A stretch of DNA of 64,000 nucleotides from Metridium senile (GCA_949775045.1 OX459110.1:9550741-9614740), one strand, 5' to 3'. Positions 23,520 through 33,689 are shown, counted from the stretch's first letter. Made by a program: numbers and translations. The notes: generated by a model from the sequence alone, not told the origin.

Positions 23520-24065
23520 GGTCTAATTCATTCATTCATTCGTTCGTTCATTCATCTATTTGTTCGTTCTTTCGTTCGTTCGTTTGTTCTTTCATTCTTT
23601 CATTTTTTCGCTCTTTCATCCATTTTTGTTCGTTCATTCGTTCATCCATTCATTCGTTCATACATGTATCCATTTGTTCGTTTGTCCATTTATTCGTTCG
23701 TTCGTTCGTTCATCCATCCATTCATTCATTTATTTATTCATTCATTCATCAATTCATTCATTCATTTATTCATTCATTCATTCATTCATTTGTTTGTTTC
23801 TTTAAGCTTTCATCCATTCATACATCCATCCATTCGTTCGTTTATTCGTTCATCCATTCATCCATTCGCTCGTTTATTCGTTCATCCATTTGTTCGTTTG
23901 TCCATTTATTCGTTTTCGTTCGTTCATCCATTCATCCATCCATTCATCCATTCAGTCATTTATTCTTTCATCCATTCGCGGATCGTGCGTTCATCCATTC
24001 ATCCATCCATTCATTTATTCGTTCATCCATCCACTCATCCATCCATTTATTCATTCATTCATTTG
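23520..24065. repeat. ATTC/GTTC tetranucleotide repeat
   Basis: Long degenerate ATTC/GTTC/ATCC repeat on the plus strand. All three forward frames stay open for 60-260 codons as Ser/Phe/Ile/His strings. These are not genes. Confidence 0.95.
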
Positions 24066-24199
24066 TATTTCTGTTTACTTTCTTCAGTAAAATCGGTCTC
24101 TTTTTACACCCTTATTGGTTGTCACAGTCATCAAGTATAATATATTTTGTTACGATATACATTTTTTGTTTTCATTAAGAAAAATAGTTCCTTATGGTC

Positions 24200-24600
24200 T
24201 ATTATGAGAAATAAATGTCTTGCGGATTTGATAATTTGTTACGCCATACATTTTGTTTTCATAAGTACAGCTTTTTATTTCTTTATTTTATATTTCGAGA
24301 AATAAATGTCTTGCGGATTTGTTACGCCATACATTTTGTTTTTATTAAGTACAGCTTTTTACTCCTTTAGTTATGTCAATTTTGAGAAATAAATGTCTTG
24401 TGGATTTGAGAATTTGTTACGCGCTAAAACATTTTGTTTTCATTAGGTAAAGCCTTTTACTTCTTTGAATAATAATAATTTAATATTTGTTTCGCGCATA
24501 TTAGCATGTAAATAAAATCAAATGGCATGCGCGTAGGTATTGTCTATTTAGAAAAATAAATGTCTTGCGGATTTGATTTTGTTTCGCTTTATATGTCTCG
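24200..24600. repeat. ~85-90-bp tandem array
   Basis: GAGAAATAAATGTCTTGCGG recurs at about 24206, 24298, 24384 and 24552, followed by TTTGTTACGCCATACATTTT and CATTAAGTACAGCTTTTTA. Diverged, non-coding. Confidence 0.75.
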
Positions 24601-24724
24601 AGGGTTACTTATTCATTAGAAAATGAAATATAATACTTGATAGGGCATTATGTTTTATTTGAAACTTACAGAACTACTAGTGTAGTTTTCGCACAAGAAA
24701 GAAAATAGCAATGCCGGACTTGAC

Positions 24725-24786
24725 TTGACTCCGCCGATCACCCCAACCACCTGGACAAAGGGAGTACACCCCCCCCCCCCCCCCCC
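24725..24786. mobile_element. Poly(G)-capped element, single-end fragment
   Basis: CCGCCGATCACCCCAACCAC, CTGGACAAAGGGAGTAC and then poly(C). Only the 3' TIR of family 1 is present, inserted in the array that follows. Confidence 0.7.
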
Positions 24787-24789
24787 GGG

Positions 24790-26130
24790 GCTTAAAGATT
24801 GCTTGTACGAACTTCATGATCGAAATCTCTTTTAAGGTCATTTCTACGACTATTATCACATCAGTATTTAGTGTTTAAAATTACATTTAAAAGATGTTCA
24901 AACGCCGACGCTGTACAGCGTTATGTAACGGTTACAATCATGATTTATATCTCCTAAAGATTGCTTGTACGAACTTCATGATCGAAATCTCTTAGAAGGG
25001 TATTCCTACGACTATTATGATACCACTTTTTCATGTTTAAAACCCGGGGGGGGGGGGGGGGGGGGGGGAGGTTCTCCCTTAATCCAAGTGGTAGGGGTGA
25101 TCGGCGTACCTTTTAGGGTTAAAATATTTCCAGTGCGTACCTTTTAGGGTCCATTTAGAGATTTGGCTCAAAAATCAGTTCTAAGGGTCGTTTTTACTCT
25201 GCTTTATTTGTATCTGAGCGTACCTTTTGGGGGTCATTTTTAAAATCTCCGCCGATCACCCCTACCACTTGGACAAAGGGAGTACCCCCCCCCCCCCCCC
25301 CCCCCGGAGTTTAAAATCACATTTTACACGTCCAAAAAGATGTTCAAACGCCGACGCTGTACACAGTCATGACTTATATCTCTAAAGATTTCATGTATAC
25401 GAACTGTATGATGGAAATCTCTTAGACGGTTATTCCTACGACTATTATCACATCACTTTTTAGTATTTAAAATCACATTTTACACGTCCAAAAATATTTT
25501 TAAACGCCAACGCAGACAGAGTAATTATATTTACTGTCTTACTTCATGATTTTTATCTTTTAAAGATTGCTTGCACGAACTTCATGATCGAAATCTCTTA
25601 AAACGTTATTCCTACGACTAGTACCATACCACTATCAGATTTTGTGTTTAAAAGCACATTTACAAGACGTTAGTCCTAAAACGCCGACACTTTAAGAGCG
25701 GTACAGAACTAGATAACTGTGTTTCAGACATGATTTCTATCTCTTAGATTGTTCGTATGGGTATCATGATATCTCTTTGAGGGCTATCCCTACGTCCAGT
25801 ACTATAGCATATCACTATTTACACTTACACGATGCTTTTAAAAGCGGTACAGAACTAAATAACTGTGTTTCTAGATCTATCATGATTTCTATCTCTTAGA
25901 TTGCTCGTATGAGTAACATGGTATCTCTTTGAGGGCTATCCCTACGTCTAGTACTATACCATATCACTATTTACACTTACACGACGCTTTTAATAGCGGT
26001 ACAGAACTAAATAACTGTGTTTCTATATCGTGATTTCTATCTCTTAGATTGCTCGTGTGATTATCATGGTATCTTTTGAGGGCTATTCCTACGTCCAGAA
26101 CTATACCATATCACTATTTACACTTACATA
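24790..26130. repeat. ~160-175-bp tandem array
   Basis: Units contain AGATTGCTTGTACGAACTTC, ATGATCGAAATCTCTTA and CCTACGACTATTATCACATC. Unit starts are at about 24797, 24959, 25386, 25563, 25740, 25900 and 26043. The one long interval (24959-25386) shrinks to the normal period when the insertion at 25043-25308 is removed. Confidence 0.8.
25043..25308. mobile_element. Complete poly(G)-capped foldback element, family 1
   Basis: A 266-bp element that starts CC plus a long G run, then CTCCCTTAATCCAAGTGGTA. The right TIR TACCACTTGGACAAAGGGAG is followed by TAC and a long C run. GTTTAAAA directly flanks both ends (25035-25042 and 25309-25316), an 8-bp target duplication. The surrounding array proves the empty site. 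The two halves are mutually complementary at their ends only, and the interior is not coding. Confidence 0.9.
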
Positions 26131-26423
26131 ATTTTAACCCTTTGTTAAATGGCACTCGTGCTTAAAAGCACTTGAATTCGAAGTTCTAGAACGAGTTCTA
26201 ACTGTATAATCATTTTGATCTGTATATAGCTTTTAAGCTTGAAGACTGCTCTTCCTACTTCTGCTTAAATCCATATCATTATCGCGATATTACTTTTATG
26301 ACTTTTAAGGATTTAAAAATCCTTTGTTAACTATATAAATGTTTTTAAAAGATCATCTTCATCGTTAAAATTTCTAGATGGCGCACAAATGATAACGCTT
26401 TAAGCTGTAACTATAATTGGATA

Positions 26424-26964
26424 CAGCTGTTTCAAAAACGTTGAATACTGAAAAGAGCATTTTGGGTCATGTTATGTTTCCTAAACTAAAATGAACCAGA
26501 CGCTCTATGGGCGTGAAGTCGGGCTAGTCATAAAATCAACACAGGAGGCTAAACAATTCAACTTTGGGCTTCCTGTGTTCGTTCCCAAAGCATCATGGGG
26601 GACTATACGCGACATGACAGATAGATTTGCTAACAGGTAAACCTAGAGTCGGGCCCTCTAGCCCAACTAATAATAATATAATAACACTGATACTTACAAA
26701 CGAATTAGGTTGTCTCTGACTAAATTTGATGATTTTTAATTCGATTTAATTCGTTTGTAAAATCATGAATCCTGACTACAACAATCATATTTTTAAACAC
26801 TGATACTGTTTAATGCATTCTATCCGAAACAATATACTAATAAACAAGCTACATATAGGGAGCAGATCGATTTATATTTACTTTGTTTTCACATTGGTGA
26901 GAGCCACAATGCCTTTGGTTCTTGGAATGCACTATTCAGTATTCAACGTTCTTTGAAATAGCTA
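26424..26964. mobile_element. TIR element family F, enlarged copy
   Basis: Left CAGCTGTTTCAAAAACGTTG and AATACTGAAAAGAGCATT pair with right AATGCACTATTCAGTATTCA and ACGTTCTTTGAAATAGCTA. At 541 bp it is twice the size of copy 2 (37495-37750), so it carries extra internal sequence, including an inner inverted pair around TTACAAACGAATTA (26694) and TTAATTCGTTTGTAA (26747). Confidence 0.75.
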
Positions 26965-26984
26965 TAGACGTTGTGATTTACGTC

Positions 26985-27320
26985 TACTAATCTAAAATCA
27001 TTAAAGCCATTACTTAGACATCTTCCTTTTGAAAACAACTATTCTTAGACAAGGTAGTTAACCACTAACGTCTACTAATCTAAAATCATTAACGCCATTA
27101 CTTAGACATCTTCCTTTTGAAAACAACTATTCTTAGACAAGGTAGTTAACCACTAACGTCTACTAATCTAAAACCATTAACGCCATTACTTAGACATCTT
27201 CCTTTTGAAAACAACTATTCTTAGACAAGGTAGTTAACCACTAACGTCTACTAATCTAAAATCATTAACGCCATTACTTAGACATCTTCCTTTTGAAAAC
27301 ACGCTATTCTTAGACAAGGT
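26985..27320. repeat. 88-bp tandem array (four units)
   Basis: TCTACTAATCTAAAATCATT recurs at exact 88-bp steps with high identity, with TTAGACATCTTCCTTTTGAA and TTCTTAGACAAGGTAGTTAA in each unit. It lies next to the nested TIR element at 27347. Confidence 0.9.
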
Positions 27321-27360
27321 ACTTAACTAAACCATCAAGTATTATACACCCATTTCAATT

Positions 27361-27603
27361 ATCGACCCATGGTAATATCCCAGCATGCATCGTGCTAAAG
27401 ATTAAATTGTGTGAACCATGAAAATCGCACATTCAGACATTTTGATATCTTTTACGATGTGAGTAGGTATTTACGCTCTTACATAATCGTTTAGTGTTTT
27501 GTTTTATTTGTTTTCTTGTAATACGACTAACTGCGAATGAATTATAACACTCAAATCAAACTAAACAACGCAAAGCATGCTGGTTAGTGACTACGGGTCT
27601 TTA
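27361..27603. mobile_element. TIR element family C, copy 2 (nested in A)
   Basis: Starts near ATCGACCCATGGTAATATCC and ends near GGTTAGTGACTACGGGTCTT. The interior TTTTACGATGTGAGTAGGTA matches copy 1 at 12402-12642. It interrupts the left TIR of the family A element. Confidence 0.8.
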
Positions 27604-27735
27604 ACGTTGATCATTTGGAAATGGTTGATCTAAGGCCGATAGGAATTTTTGGACTGTTCATTAAGATTGTAAATGCATTGTTATAATCGCGGTTGAATAT
27701 TAATGTTAACTTTTGAAATACTGGTATATGTACTG

Positions 27736-27967
27736 CTCCGGTTTCACGTTGTATAGTACCGCTGTACTATTTGACAAAAGGCAATTTGCACCGGCTAAGA
27801 CTCGATTTGTTGTTAAAATATTCACAAATTCCAAGCCAAGCACGGGAAAATACTACCGCTAAACAATAGAAATCATACATTCAGATTTACTCCGATTCGA
27901 GATTATCCCTGTGCAAATGCGCCTTTTGTCAAATTGTACAACGGTGCTAGATAACATGAAACTGGAG
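27736..27967. mobile_element. TIR element family B, copy 2 (nested in A)
   Basis: CTCCGGTTTCACGTTGTATA at the left pairs with AACATGAAACTGGAG at the right. The interior AATATTCACAAATTCCAAGC matches copy 1 at 61-312. It interrupts the body of the family A element. Confidence 0.85.
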
Positions 27968-28085
27968 TATTCAGCACCATTCAAGAGTGATTAAAACAAT
28001 ACATTTGAAATTTAATGTGCTCCCACAATTCCTATGGGTCTCACATCAACCATTCCCAGAAGATCAATGTTAATTAAAATGGGTG

Positions 28086-28394
28086 TAGAAATAAAATGTT
28101 TTATCTATTTATTTTTCTTTTCACCACGTGTGTGGTGAGACCACAATAACAGAACTAGGCTACAAAAATGAATGGCTCTTTTTGTTAGACGTTAGACCTA
28201 TTAACGAGTATTTACATCAACAAGATCTAGAAGACTCGCAAACGATAACGCTTGAAGCTATATTTATAAAATATAAGTATAAACATTGTGATCTATATCT
28301 CGTAAATAGAATTTCAAATAAGCAAAGTATTAAAAACAACCTCTCGTGCGCAAATATATCCTATCAAAGAGAAACCGGCTTCAACGTTTATTAG
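28086..28394 (+). other. Intergenic DNA; doubtful 88-codon frame
   Basis: An ATG-free-standing frame at 28128-28394 encodes 88 residues with no signal peptide, membrane segment or motif that I recognise. It ends as the 66-bp array begins. I do not annotate it as a gene, though a stray exon cannot be excluded. Confidence 0.2.
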
Positions 28395-28905
28395 AGGCGG
28401 AAAGGAATTGTGGGCATACACCTATTTCAAAAAGGCTGTCCTAAACTATAGCTCTTTCTAAGACCGAAAGGAATTTTGGTTATACACCAGTTTCAAAAAG
28501 GTCGTTCTTAACTATAGGTCATTCCAAGACGGAAAGGAATTATGGGCATACACCTATTTCAAAAAGGTTGTCCTAAACTATGGGTTGTTCTAAGACGGAA
28601 AGGAATTGTGGGCATACACCTATTTCAAAAAGGTTGTCCTAAACTATGGATTGATCTAAGACGGAAAGGAATTGTGGGCATACACCTATTTCAAAAAGGT
28701 TGTCCTAAACTATGGGTTGTTCTAAGACGGAAAGGAATTGTGGGCATACACCTATTTCAAAAAGGTTGTCCTAAACTATGGGTTGTTCTAAGACGGAAAG
28801 GAATTGTGGGCATACACCTATTTCAAAAAGGTTGTCCTAAACTATAGAAAGAAATGTGGGTAAACACCTATTTAAAAAAGGTTGTGTCTTAACTTTATAT
28901 AGGTC
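28395..28905. repeat. 66-bp tandem array derived from a TIR
   Basis: About seven units: CACCTATTTCAAAAAGGTTG, TCCTAAACTATGGGTTGTTC, TAAGACGGAAAGGAATTGTG and GGCATA. The unit aligns along its whole length with the terminal ~66 bp of family A (CACCTATTTCAA..GTTGTCC..GGTTGATCTGAGACCGATAGGAATTGTGGG split by small changes). As 66 is a multiple of three, one frame stays open for 101 codons with a 22-residue repeat. I treat that as an artefact. Confidence 0.9.
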
Positions 28906-29559
28906 TTCCAAACTGGCGCCCTGTTTAGGTTTTTCGATATTCCAAAACAAGGACTCGTTTTATATGTATACCCTTTGTTTGGATCTTGCGGTGCAAATAC
29001 ACTTCCGTACATATTTAGTCTATTAAAAGTTCCTATCGATCTTATAATGCCGCTTAAAGATAAGATACCTACCTTTAGGGAAGTTAATATGTTGCAAGTC
29101 TTCCGCGTTTATTATTAGAATTTAGTATCAAGCACAAAACAAGAACAAATTATCGCACATCGCCCTTGACACTGTTGGGATTTTGTGTTGCTGGCGGCAC
29201 ATATTTCGATTTCAGCCACGCGGCTTACAACCAGGAAAAATTAGTACTATAGTATGTATTAGTTTGAGCCAGTCACTGAGGATGGTTATGACCTGGGTTT
29301 GTTACATCATCAATGGTTATTTTATGTTACCAAATGCAGGTTAGTGAGTGTAGTGTGTGTTAATATGAGTCAGACAATGAGAATGGCCACGGTCAGAGAT
29401 TGCTAGTCCTGAAAATAAGGGCTAGTTAGAGCAAAAATACTATGTCCATGGAATAAAATAAAATTGTTACTATGTAATAGTTGTTATTTAGTGACTATAT
29501 TAATCACTATCAAAGACAACATTGTAATGAGGTATTGTTTTCTTTCGTATTTGATGTTT
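28906..29559. other. Intergenic DNA without recognised feature
   Basis: Mixed AT-rich DNA. No open frame, TIR pair or tandem unit was found. Confidence 0.4.
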
Positions 29560-29568
29560 CTGGTTGAG

Positions 29569-29691
29569 TACTCTGGGTACCAGAGGGTTTTTCCTCTTAT
29601 CCTTAGAACGACGTACTTTGCTCGATGTATTTGCTCGATGTATTTGCTCGTCGCTCTAAGGACGAGAGAAAAAACCTCTGCTCACAGGGTA
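29569..29691. mobile_element. 123-bp TIR element with 9-bp target duplication
   Basis: The left end TACTCTGGGTACCAGAGGGT and TTTTCCTCTTATCCTTAGAA mirror the right end TCTAAGGACGAGAGAAAAAA and CCTCTGCTCACAGGGTA. CTGGTTGAG lies on both sides (29560-29568 and 29692-29700), a perfect 9-bp duplication. Nine-base duplications are typical of Mutator-like transposons, which is the inferred superfamily. The middle has a short ATGTATTTGCTCG duplication. Confidence 0.85.
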
Positions 29692-29701
29692 CTGGTTGAG
29701 T

Positions 29702-30162
29702 GACACTGGCTATATAGTTGCTAAATAAAAGAATATGACTTAGTAACTATGTTGTTTCTATTTCATAGTTTTTTTATTTCGTTGTAGTGTATAGTGTGTT
29801 GAATTGAATATATGTTATAAATAATAATGGAAATTGTGATGGTGGTAGAGTGCGGAAATACAACCCAAAGGGTTGATGAAAGGTTTCTGCACCCTAGTCT
29901 GTAGTAATAGTTATATAGTGTTAGTATATATCAGTGCTAGTATATAGTTCAAATAGTTCTTTTCAGGAGCCCTGATCTTTTACATTTCCCGGTGTAGTGT
30001 GGAGATACAATCTTGCCCAATCTCAGCTATCCATCAATTCATATTGCGCACTTAAACATTTGTTAATATTTCATAAAGAGTGGCATATCTTTGGCTACCT
30101 GATTACACTTTCACTCAAAGACGGACAAATACGTCAGTGAATAATAAATATAAATGGAAACT
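29702..30162. other. Intergenic DNA without recognised feature
   Basis: No gene, TIR or tandem repeat was seen, apart from a small inverted pair GTGCGGAAATACAACCC / AAGGTTTCTGCACCC near 29850-29895. Confidence 0.35.
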
Positions 30163-30470
30163 ATAGCGAGTAAACTAGTATAGGCTGCGTCGGTGTTTGA
30201 TATCAAACGATAGGTAATAGAATGAAATTTGTAACACCGTAAAAAATAGGATTAGAAACTAGCGAGTAAACTAGTATAGGCTGCGTCGGTGTTTGATATA
30301 AACGATAGGTAATAGAATGAAATTTGTAACACCGTAAAAAATGTTGACTTCACTTTACTGACGTGTCGAGCTTTAGCCCTTTTTCTTTTACTCCGACGAA
30401 GGGCTATAGCTCGAAATGTCAGTAAAGTTAAGTCAAATTTTTTACGGTGTTATAAATTTCATTATATTAC
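30163..30470. mobile_element. Hammerhead element family alpha, inverted head-to-head pair
   Basis: Two minus-strand units (30163-30250 and 30252-30345) lead into a decayed minus-strand ribozyme (CTTTACTGACGTGTCGAGCT). It abuts a plus-strand ribozyme at 30386-30427, which continues into the start of a plus-strand unit (TTTTTTACGGTGTTATAAAT). The whole is a large imperfect palindrome centred near 30383. Confidence 0.8.
30386..30427 (+). ncRNA. Hammerhead-like ribozyme motif alpha
   Basis: Stem I TTTTACT with AGTAAAG, core CCGACGA plus extra A, stem II GGGC/GCTC with loop TATA, GAAA, TGTC. Stem III can form A-U and a U-G wobble at most, so it is weaker than the ACGT version at 33071-33113. Confidence 0.45.
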
Positions 30471-30595
30471 ATATTGAATAATAAATAAACTTCTTGATTG
30501 CCCTGTTTATTTCGGTATGTCTTCATTCTCCCTTTGTTGCGGTCAATTTTTAATTTGTAGACTGAGATAGGCTTATCAAATGACTATGAAACGTA

Positions 30596-30715
30596 GACTG
30601 CGCCAGGGGGAGGGGTACCCCTTGTTTAAGTCTGTAGTTGGGGTGTTCGGCGGTCGATTTTCAGAAATAGTCCTTTTCACAGTTCCGTTCAGTGACCACG
30701 AATGATAGTTCTTTG
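30596..30715. mobile_element. TIR-element fragment related to 58753-58890
   Basis: AGTCCTTTTCACAGTTCCGT and TCAGTGACCACGAATGATAG match the inverse of 58830-58890. The left side (GGGGGAGGGGTACCCCTTGT, GGGGTGTTCGGCGG) is reminiscent of the poly(G)-capped TIRs. Broken, non-coding. Confidence 0.5.
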
Positions 30716-30908
30716 CTAGTAGATTTCTCAACAATAAATTCCATGGGTTTCTATAACACATGTTTATTCCCACGAGAACGAAAACCTTGGTTTTGAACGT
30801 TCTGAAACGCATGGAAGCGAGGGCAAGGGGACCCAAGGGATTCAAAACCTATTGTTTCAATCAATAAAGCGGCCCGTGGTAAAAGCGAATTCATTTTAGT
30901 CGAGAATA

Positions 30909-31010
30909 AGTTGAAAAAAAAATCCTGCACATACGTAGAATTGGAAAAAAATATCCTGCAAAAAATGTTTGCCCAACCCTCCCTCAAAAACTTAATGGTC
31001 CACCCCTAAC
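30909..31010. mobile_element. TIR element family H, right half
   Basis: TCCTGCACATACGTAGAATT, GCCCAACCCTCCCTCAAAAA and CTTAATGGTCCACCCCTAA match the right half of the complete copy at 55094-55287. The left TIR is not present. Confidence 0.7.
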
Positions 31011-31379
31011 TCCTTTCAGTCCAATGATCGTAGATGATGTTTGACATTGCCAACCTTTTTTGACATGGTTGTATTTAGATTGTTAAAGGTGTAGATTGTA
31101 ATCACTTGTACTAAATCAATAATCCTCGTGAAAACCCCACTTGTCGCCTTTAAAAGGTTTGGTTGAGACTCTTTGGGCTGTCATCGAATGAAGGAAATGT
31201 ACAAAAGAACAAACAGTTTGCTTTTGGAATGAATGATCACGTATTGGAACAACTGATCACTCTTCTAGAGTTCACAGTAAATGTTAAGTGTTTCAGAAAC
31301 TGGAAGTAGTTAGTTTGTTTAGCTTTGTGTAAAGAAAAAAAAAAGGGTGAAATTGGAGAATAATAAAGAAATTCAAATG

Positions 31380-31840
31380 AAATGAACTTAGGAAGAACCA
31401 ATCAAGAATAGAACAACTGTTCGAACTTAACTTCTAGGATAATAATGAAATCGAAATAAAATGAACTTAGGAAGAACCAATCTAGAATAGAACAACTGAT
31501 CGAACTTCTAGAATAACAATGAAATCGAAAAAAATGCCAATCTAGAATAGAACAACTGATCGAACTTCTAGAATAACAATGAAATCGAAAAAAATGCCAA
31601 TCTAGAATAGAACAACTGATCAAACTTCTAGTATATTAATGAAAACGAAAAAAAATGAACTTAGGAAGAACCAATCTAGAATAGAACAACTGATCGAACT
31701 TCTAGAATAACAATGAAATCGAAAAAAATGCCAATCTAGAATAGAACAATCGATCGAACTTCTAGAATAACAATGAAATCGAAAAAAATGACTTAGGAAG
31801 AACCAATCTAGAATAGAACAACTGATCGAACAATGATATG
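31380..31840. repeat. ~60-bp tandem array
   Basis: Units contain AACTTCTAGAATAACAATGA, AATCGAAAAAAATGCCAATC and TAGAATAGAACAACTGATCG, with a longer variant holding GAACTTAGGAAGAACC. About seven units. Confidence 0.85.
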
Positions 31841-32600
31841 TAACAATATAAAGTGTACGTTTCAGATCGTGAAAGAAGTTAATTTATAAAAAAATTGAAA
31901 TGAAAATAAAACTGAAATATATTTAGGAGGGAATAATATAGATTGGAACAGCTGATCGCATGCACTTTAAAAATTTGCAGTAAATGTGTTTTTAACATGT
32001 ATTTAGAAAGTTTTATATTAATTAATGGTGTAGCTTTACTTAAAAGCATTGTTTGAATTTTCTCTTTGTGTAAAACTTGAAATGGTCAATTTCGATTTGG
32101 AACAACCGATCGTCGGGGTTTTAGATTTCATTAAGGGTCACTCAAAGAACATTAAAATTACCGAAAGTAAAAAACAGTCTGGAAAAGGGGAACCTGATAT
32201 TGAATTTCATTGCGTGGAAAATGACTTTGGATCAATTAAATGATCGTTTTGGAACAACTGATCGGTCTTCTAGAATTTTTGAACGCGTAAATTGACATTG
32301 AAATATACGTAAGAATAAACGATCTGGATCAATTGATTGTTTTTTTTTGGAACAACTGATCGGGCGTTTAAAGATTGATTTGATTGAATTCGAAAATCAT
32401 TAAATTTGAAATCAACTGAATATAATTTCTATTTGGAATAACTGATCGTCGACCCCTAGCTTTTTTTGGAATAAATGATCACGCTTCTCGAATTTCCTAA
32501 AGCGACGATGAAATGAACTAAAGAATAAACAATCTGAAATTGGAACAACTGATCGCGCCTCTGGAAATGTTGACTAATGATGATCTGTTCGTGATTTCTA
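31841..32600. repeat. Diverged GGAACAACTGATCG repeats
   Basis: Continuation of the array with decayed, irregularly spaced GGAACAACTGATCG blocks (for example 31945, 32100, 32250, 32350 and 32545). A 64-codon frame at 32049-32243 lies inside these repeats and is not supported as a gene. Confidence 0.6.
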
Positions 32601-32967
32601 GTTATCAGGAGACATAAGACTCGATTGATATGCTTTCTAGTGTCATACAGATGTTTTTGGGTGATAAGTTACCAAGCATTTGCATTGAAAGGGGTTGTAA
32701 TATGGGAGGGAGGGGTGGGTGGGTCGCTTTTATTCCCATAATATGCCAGGAGGTAACAACATTTGGACATTTTGAATGGAAATGTCTGTGTTTGAAGGAA
32801 TGGGTTGGATTCATGAAAAAGGGTAGATTTATGGACAAATAGATTGATGTATCAATGCCGGAATTGTCGAGGGAATGGATAATAAGTAAATGGTGATTGA
32901 ATCAGAATGAATGTTTGAATGAATGAATGAATGAATATATGCTAAATGAATGGATGTTTGAATGTAA

Positions 32968-33230
32968 ATAAAACTAGCGAGTAAACTAGTATAGGCTGCG
33001 TCGGTGTTTGATATAAACGATAGGTAATATAATGAGATTTGTAACACCGTAAAAAATGTTGACTTTATAACTTTACTGACGTTTCGAGCTTTAGCCCTTC
33101 GTCGGAGTAAAAGGGAAAAGCTTTTACTCCGTCGAAGGGCTATCAAGCTCGAAACGTCAGTAAAGTTAAGTCAACATTTTTTACGGTGTTACAAATCTCA
33201 TTATATTATCTATCGTTGATGTTTGAATGG
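32968..33230. mobile_element. Hammerhead element family alpha, inverted head-to-head pair
   Basis: A minus-strand unit (AACTAGCGAGTAAACTAGTA ... TGTAACACCGTAAAAAATGT) leads to an intact minus-strand ribozyme at 33071-33113. A short spacer follows, then a plus-strand ribozyme at 33122-33166 with a decayed core (CCGTCGA) and the start of a plus-strand unit. It is a ~260-bp palindrome, flanked by GAATGAATG repeat on the left. Confidence 0.85.
33071..33113 (-). ncRNA. Hammerhead-like ribozyme motif alpha, best copy
   Basis: On the minus strand: stem I strand TTTACT, core CCGACGA, one extra A, stem II GGGC/GCTC with loop TAAA, GAAA, CGTC, then AGTAAA, which pairs perfectly with TTTACT. The predicted cut is after GTC. 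Stem III is the palindrome ACGT without loop, so two RNAs would be needed to make a four-pair helix. Deviations from the canonical hammerhead are C for U4 and the inserted A next to stem II. Small dimeric hammerhead variants of Penelope-like elements are known in the literature (from memory). Whether this one cuts is untested here. Confidence 0.55.
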
Positions 33231-33576
33231 ATGAATAAATGACTAAATGCTTACGAATGAATAGATGAGTCGTGGATTAAAAGATAGTTGGATAAGTAGA
33301 TGAATGAATTAAATTAATAAATAAATAACTGAATAAGTCAATAAAATGAATGATGGCTAAGAATAAATTACTCAACTTACACAAAATAAAGGAATAACTA
33401 AAAAGAATAAGTGCGTCAACGAGTTATATTAATGAATGTATGAATAGGTGTACGCCAACATATATACAGATTCAGATTTCTATTTTTGTTCAAGTAAAAC
33501 ATTACAATACTCTATATATGGACCTGCAAAAATATTAATTTGAGTTAAAATTACTGGATTGATGAATAATAATATT

Positions 33577-33577
33577 A

Positions 33578-33676
<99 letters not shown>
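33577..33676. repeat. (AAT)n microsatellite
   Basis: About 33 uninterrupted AAT units. Confidence 0.97.
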
Positions 33677-33689
33677 TATGAATGTATGT

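Larger units (their letters stand above)
27347..28085. mobile_element. TIR element family A, copy 2, interrupted twice
   Basis: The left end CACCCATTTCAATTA is separated from the rest of its TIR (ACGTTGATCATTTGGAAATG) by a family C element. The body is split again by a family B element, and the right end reads ..TGTTAATTAAAATGGGTG. Subtracting the two insertions leaves about 264 bp, close to the 256 bp of intact copy 1. TATA precedes it. Confidence 0.85.

Noticed and set aside
23387..24178. Overlapping ORFs of 66-263 codons, Ser/Phe/Ile/His-rich
   Set aside because: All come from the ATTC/GTTC tetranucleotide repeat, which lacks stops in the forward frames. The same applies to ORFs at 5094-5888, 15927-16175, 51777-52372 and 53130-53642.
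27000..27320. Could the regular 88-bp (and 66-, 70-, 101-bp) repeats be CRISPR arrays?
   Set aside because: Units are directly adjacent and identical over their full length. There are no unique spacers, no cas genes, and the DNA is animal-like.
28542..28847. 101-codon ORF with perfect 22-residue repeats
   Set aside because: It exists only because the 66-bp satellite is a multiple of three. It has no start context or unique flanks, and the unit is explained as a transposon end.
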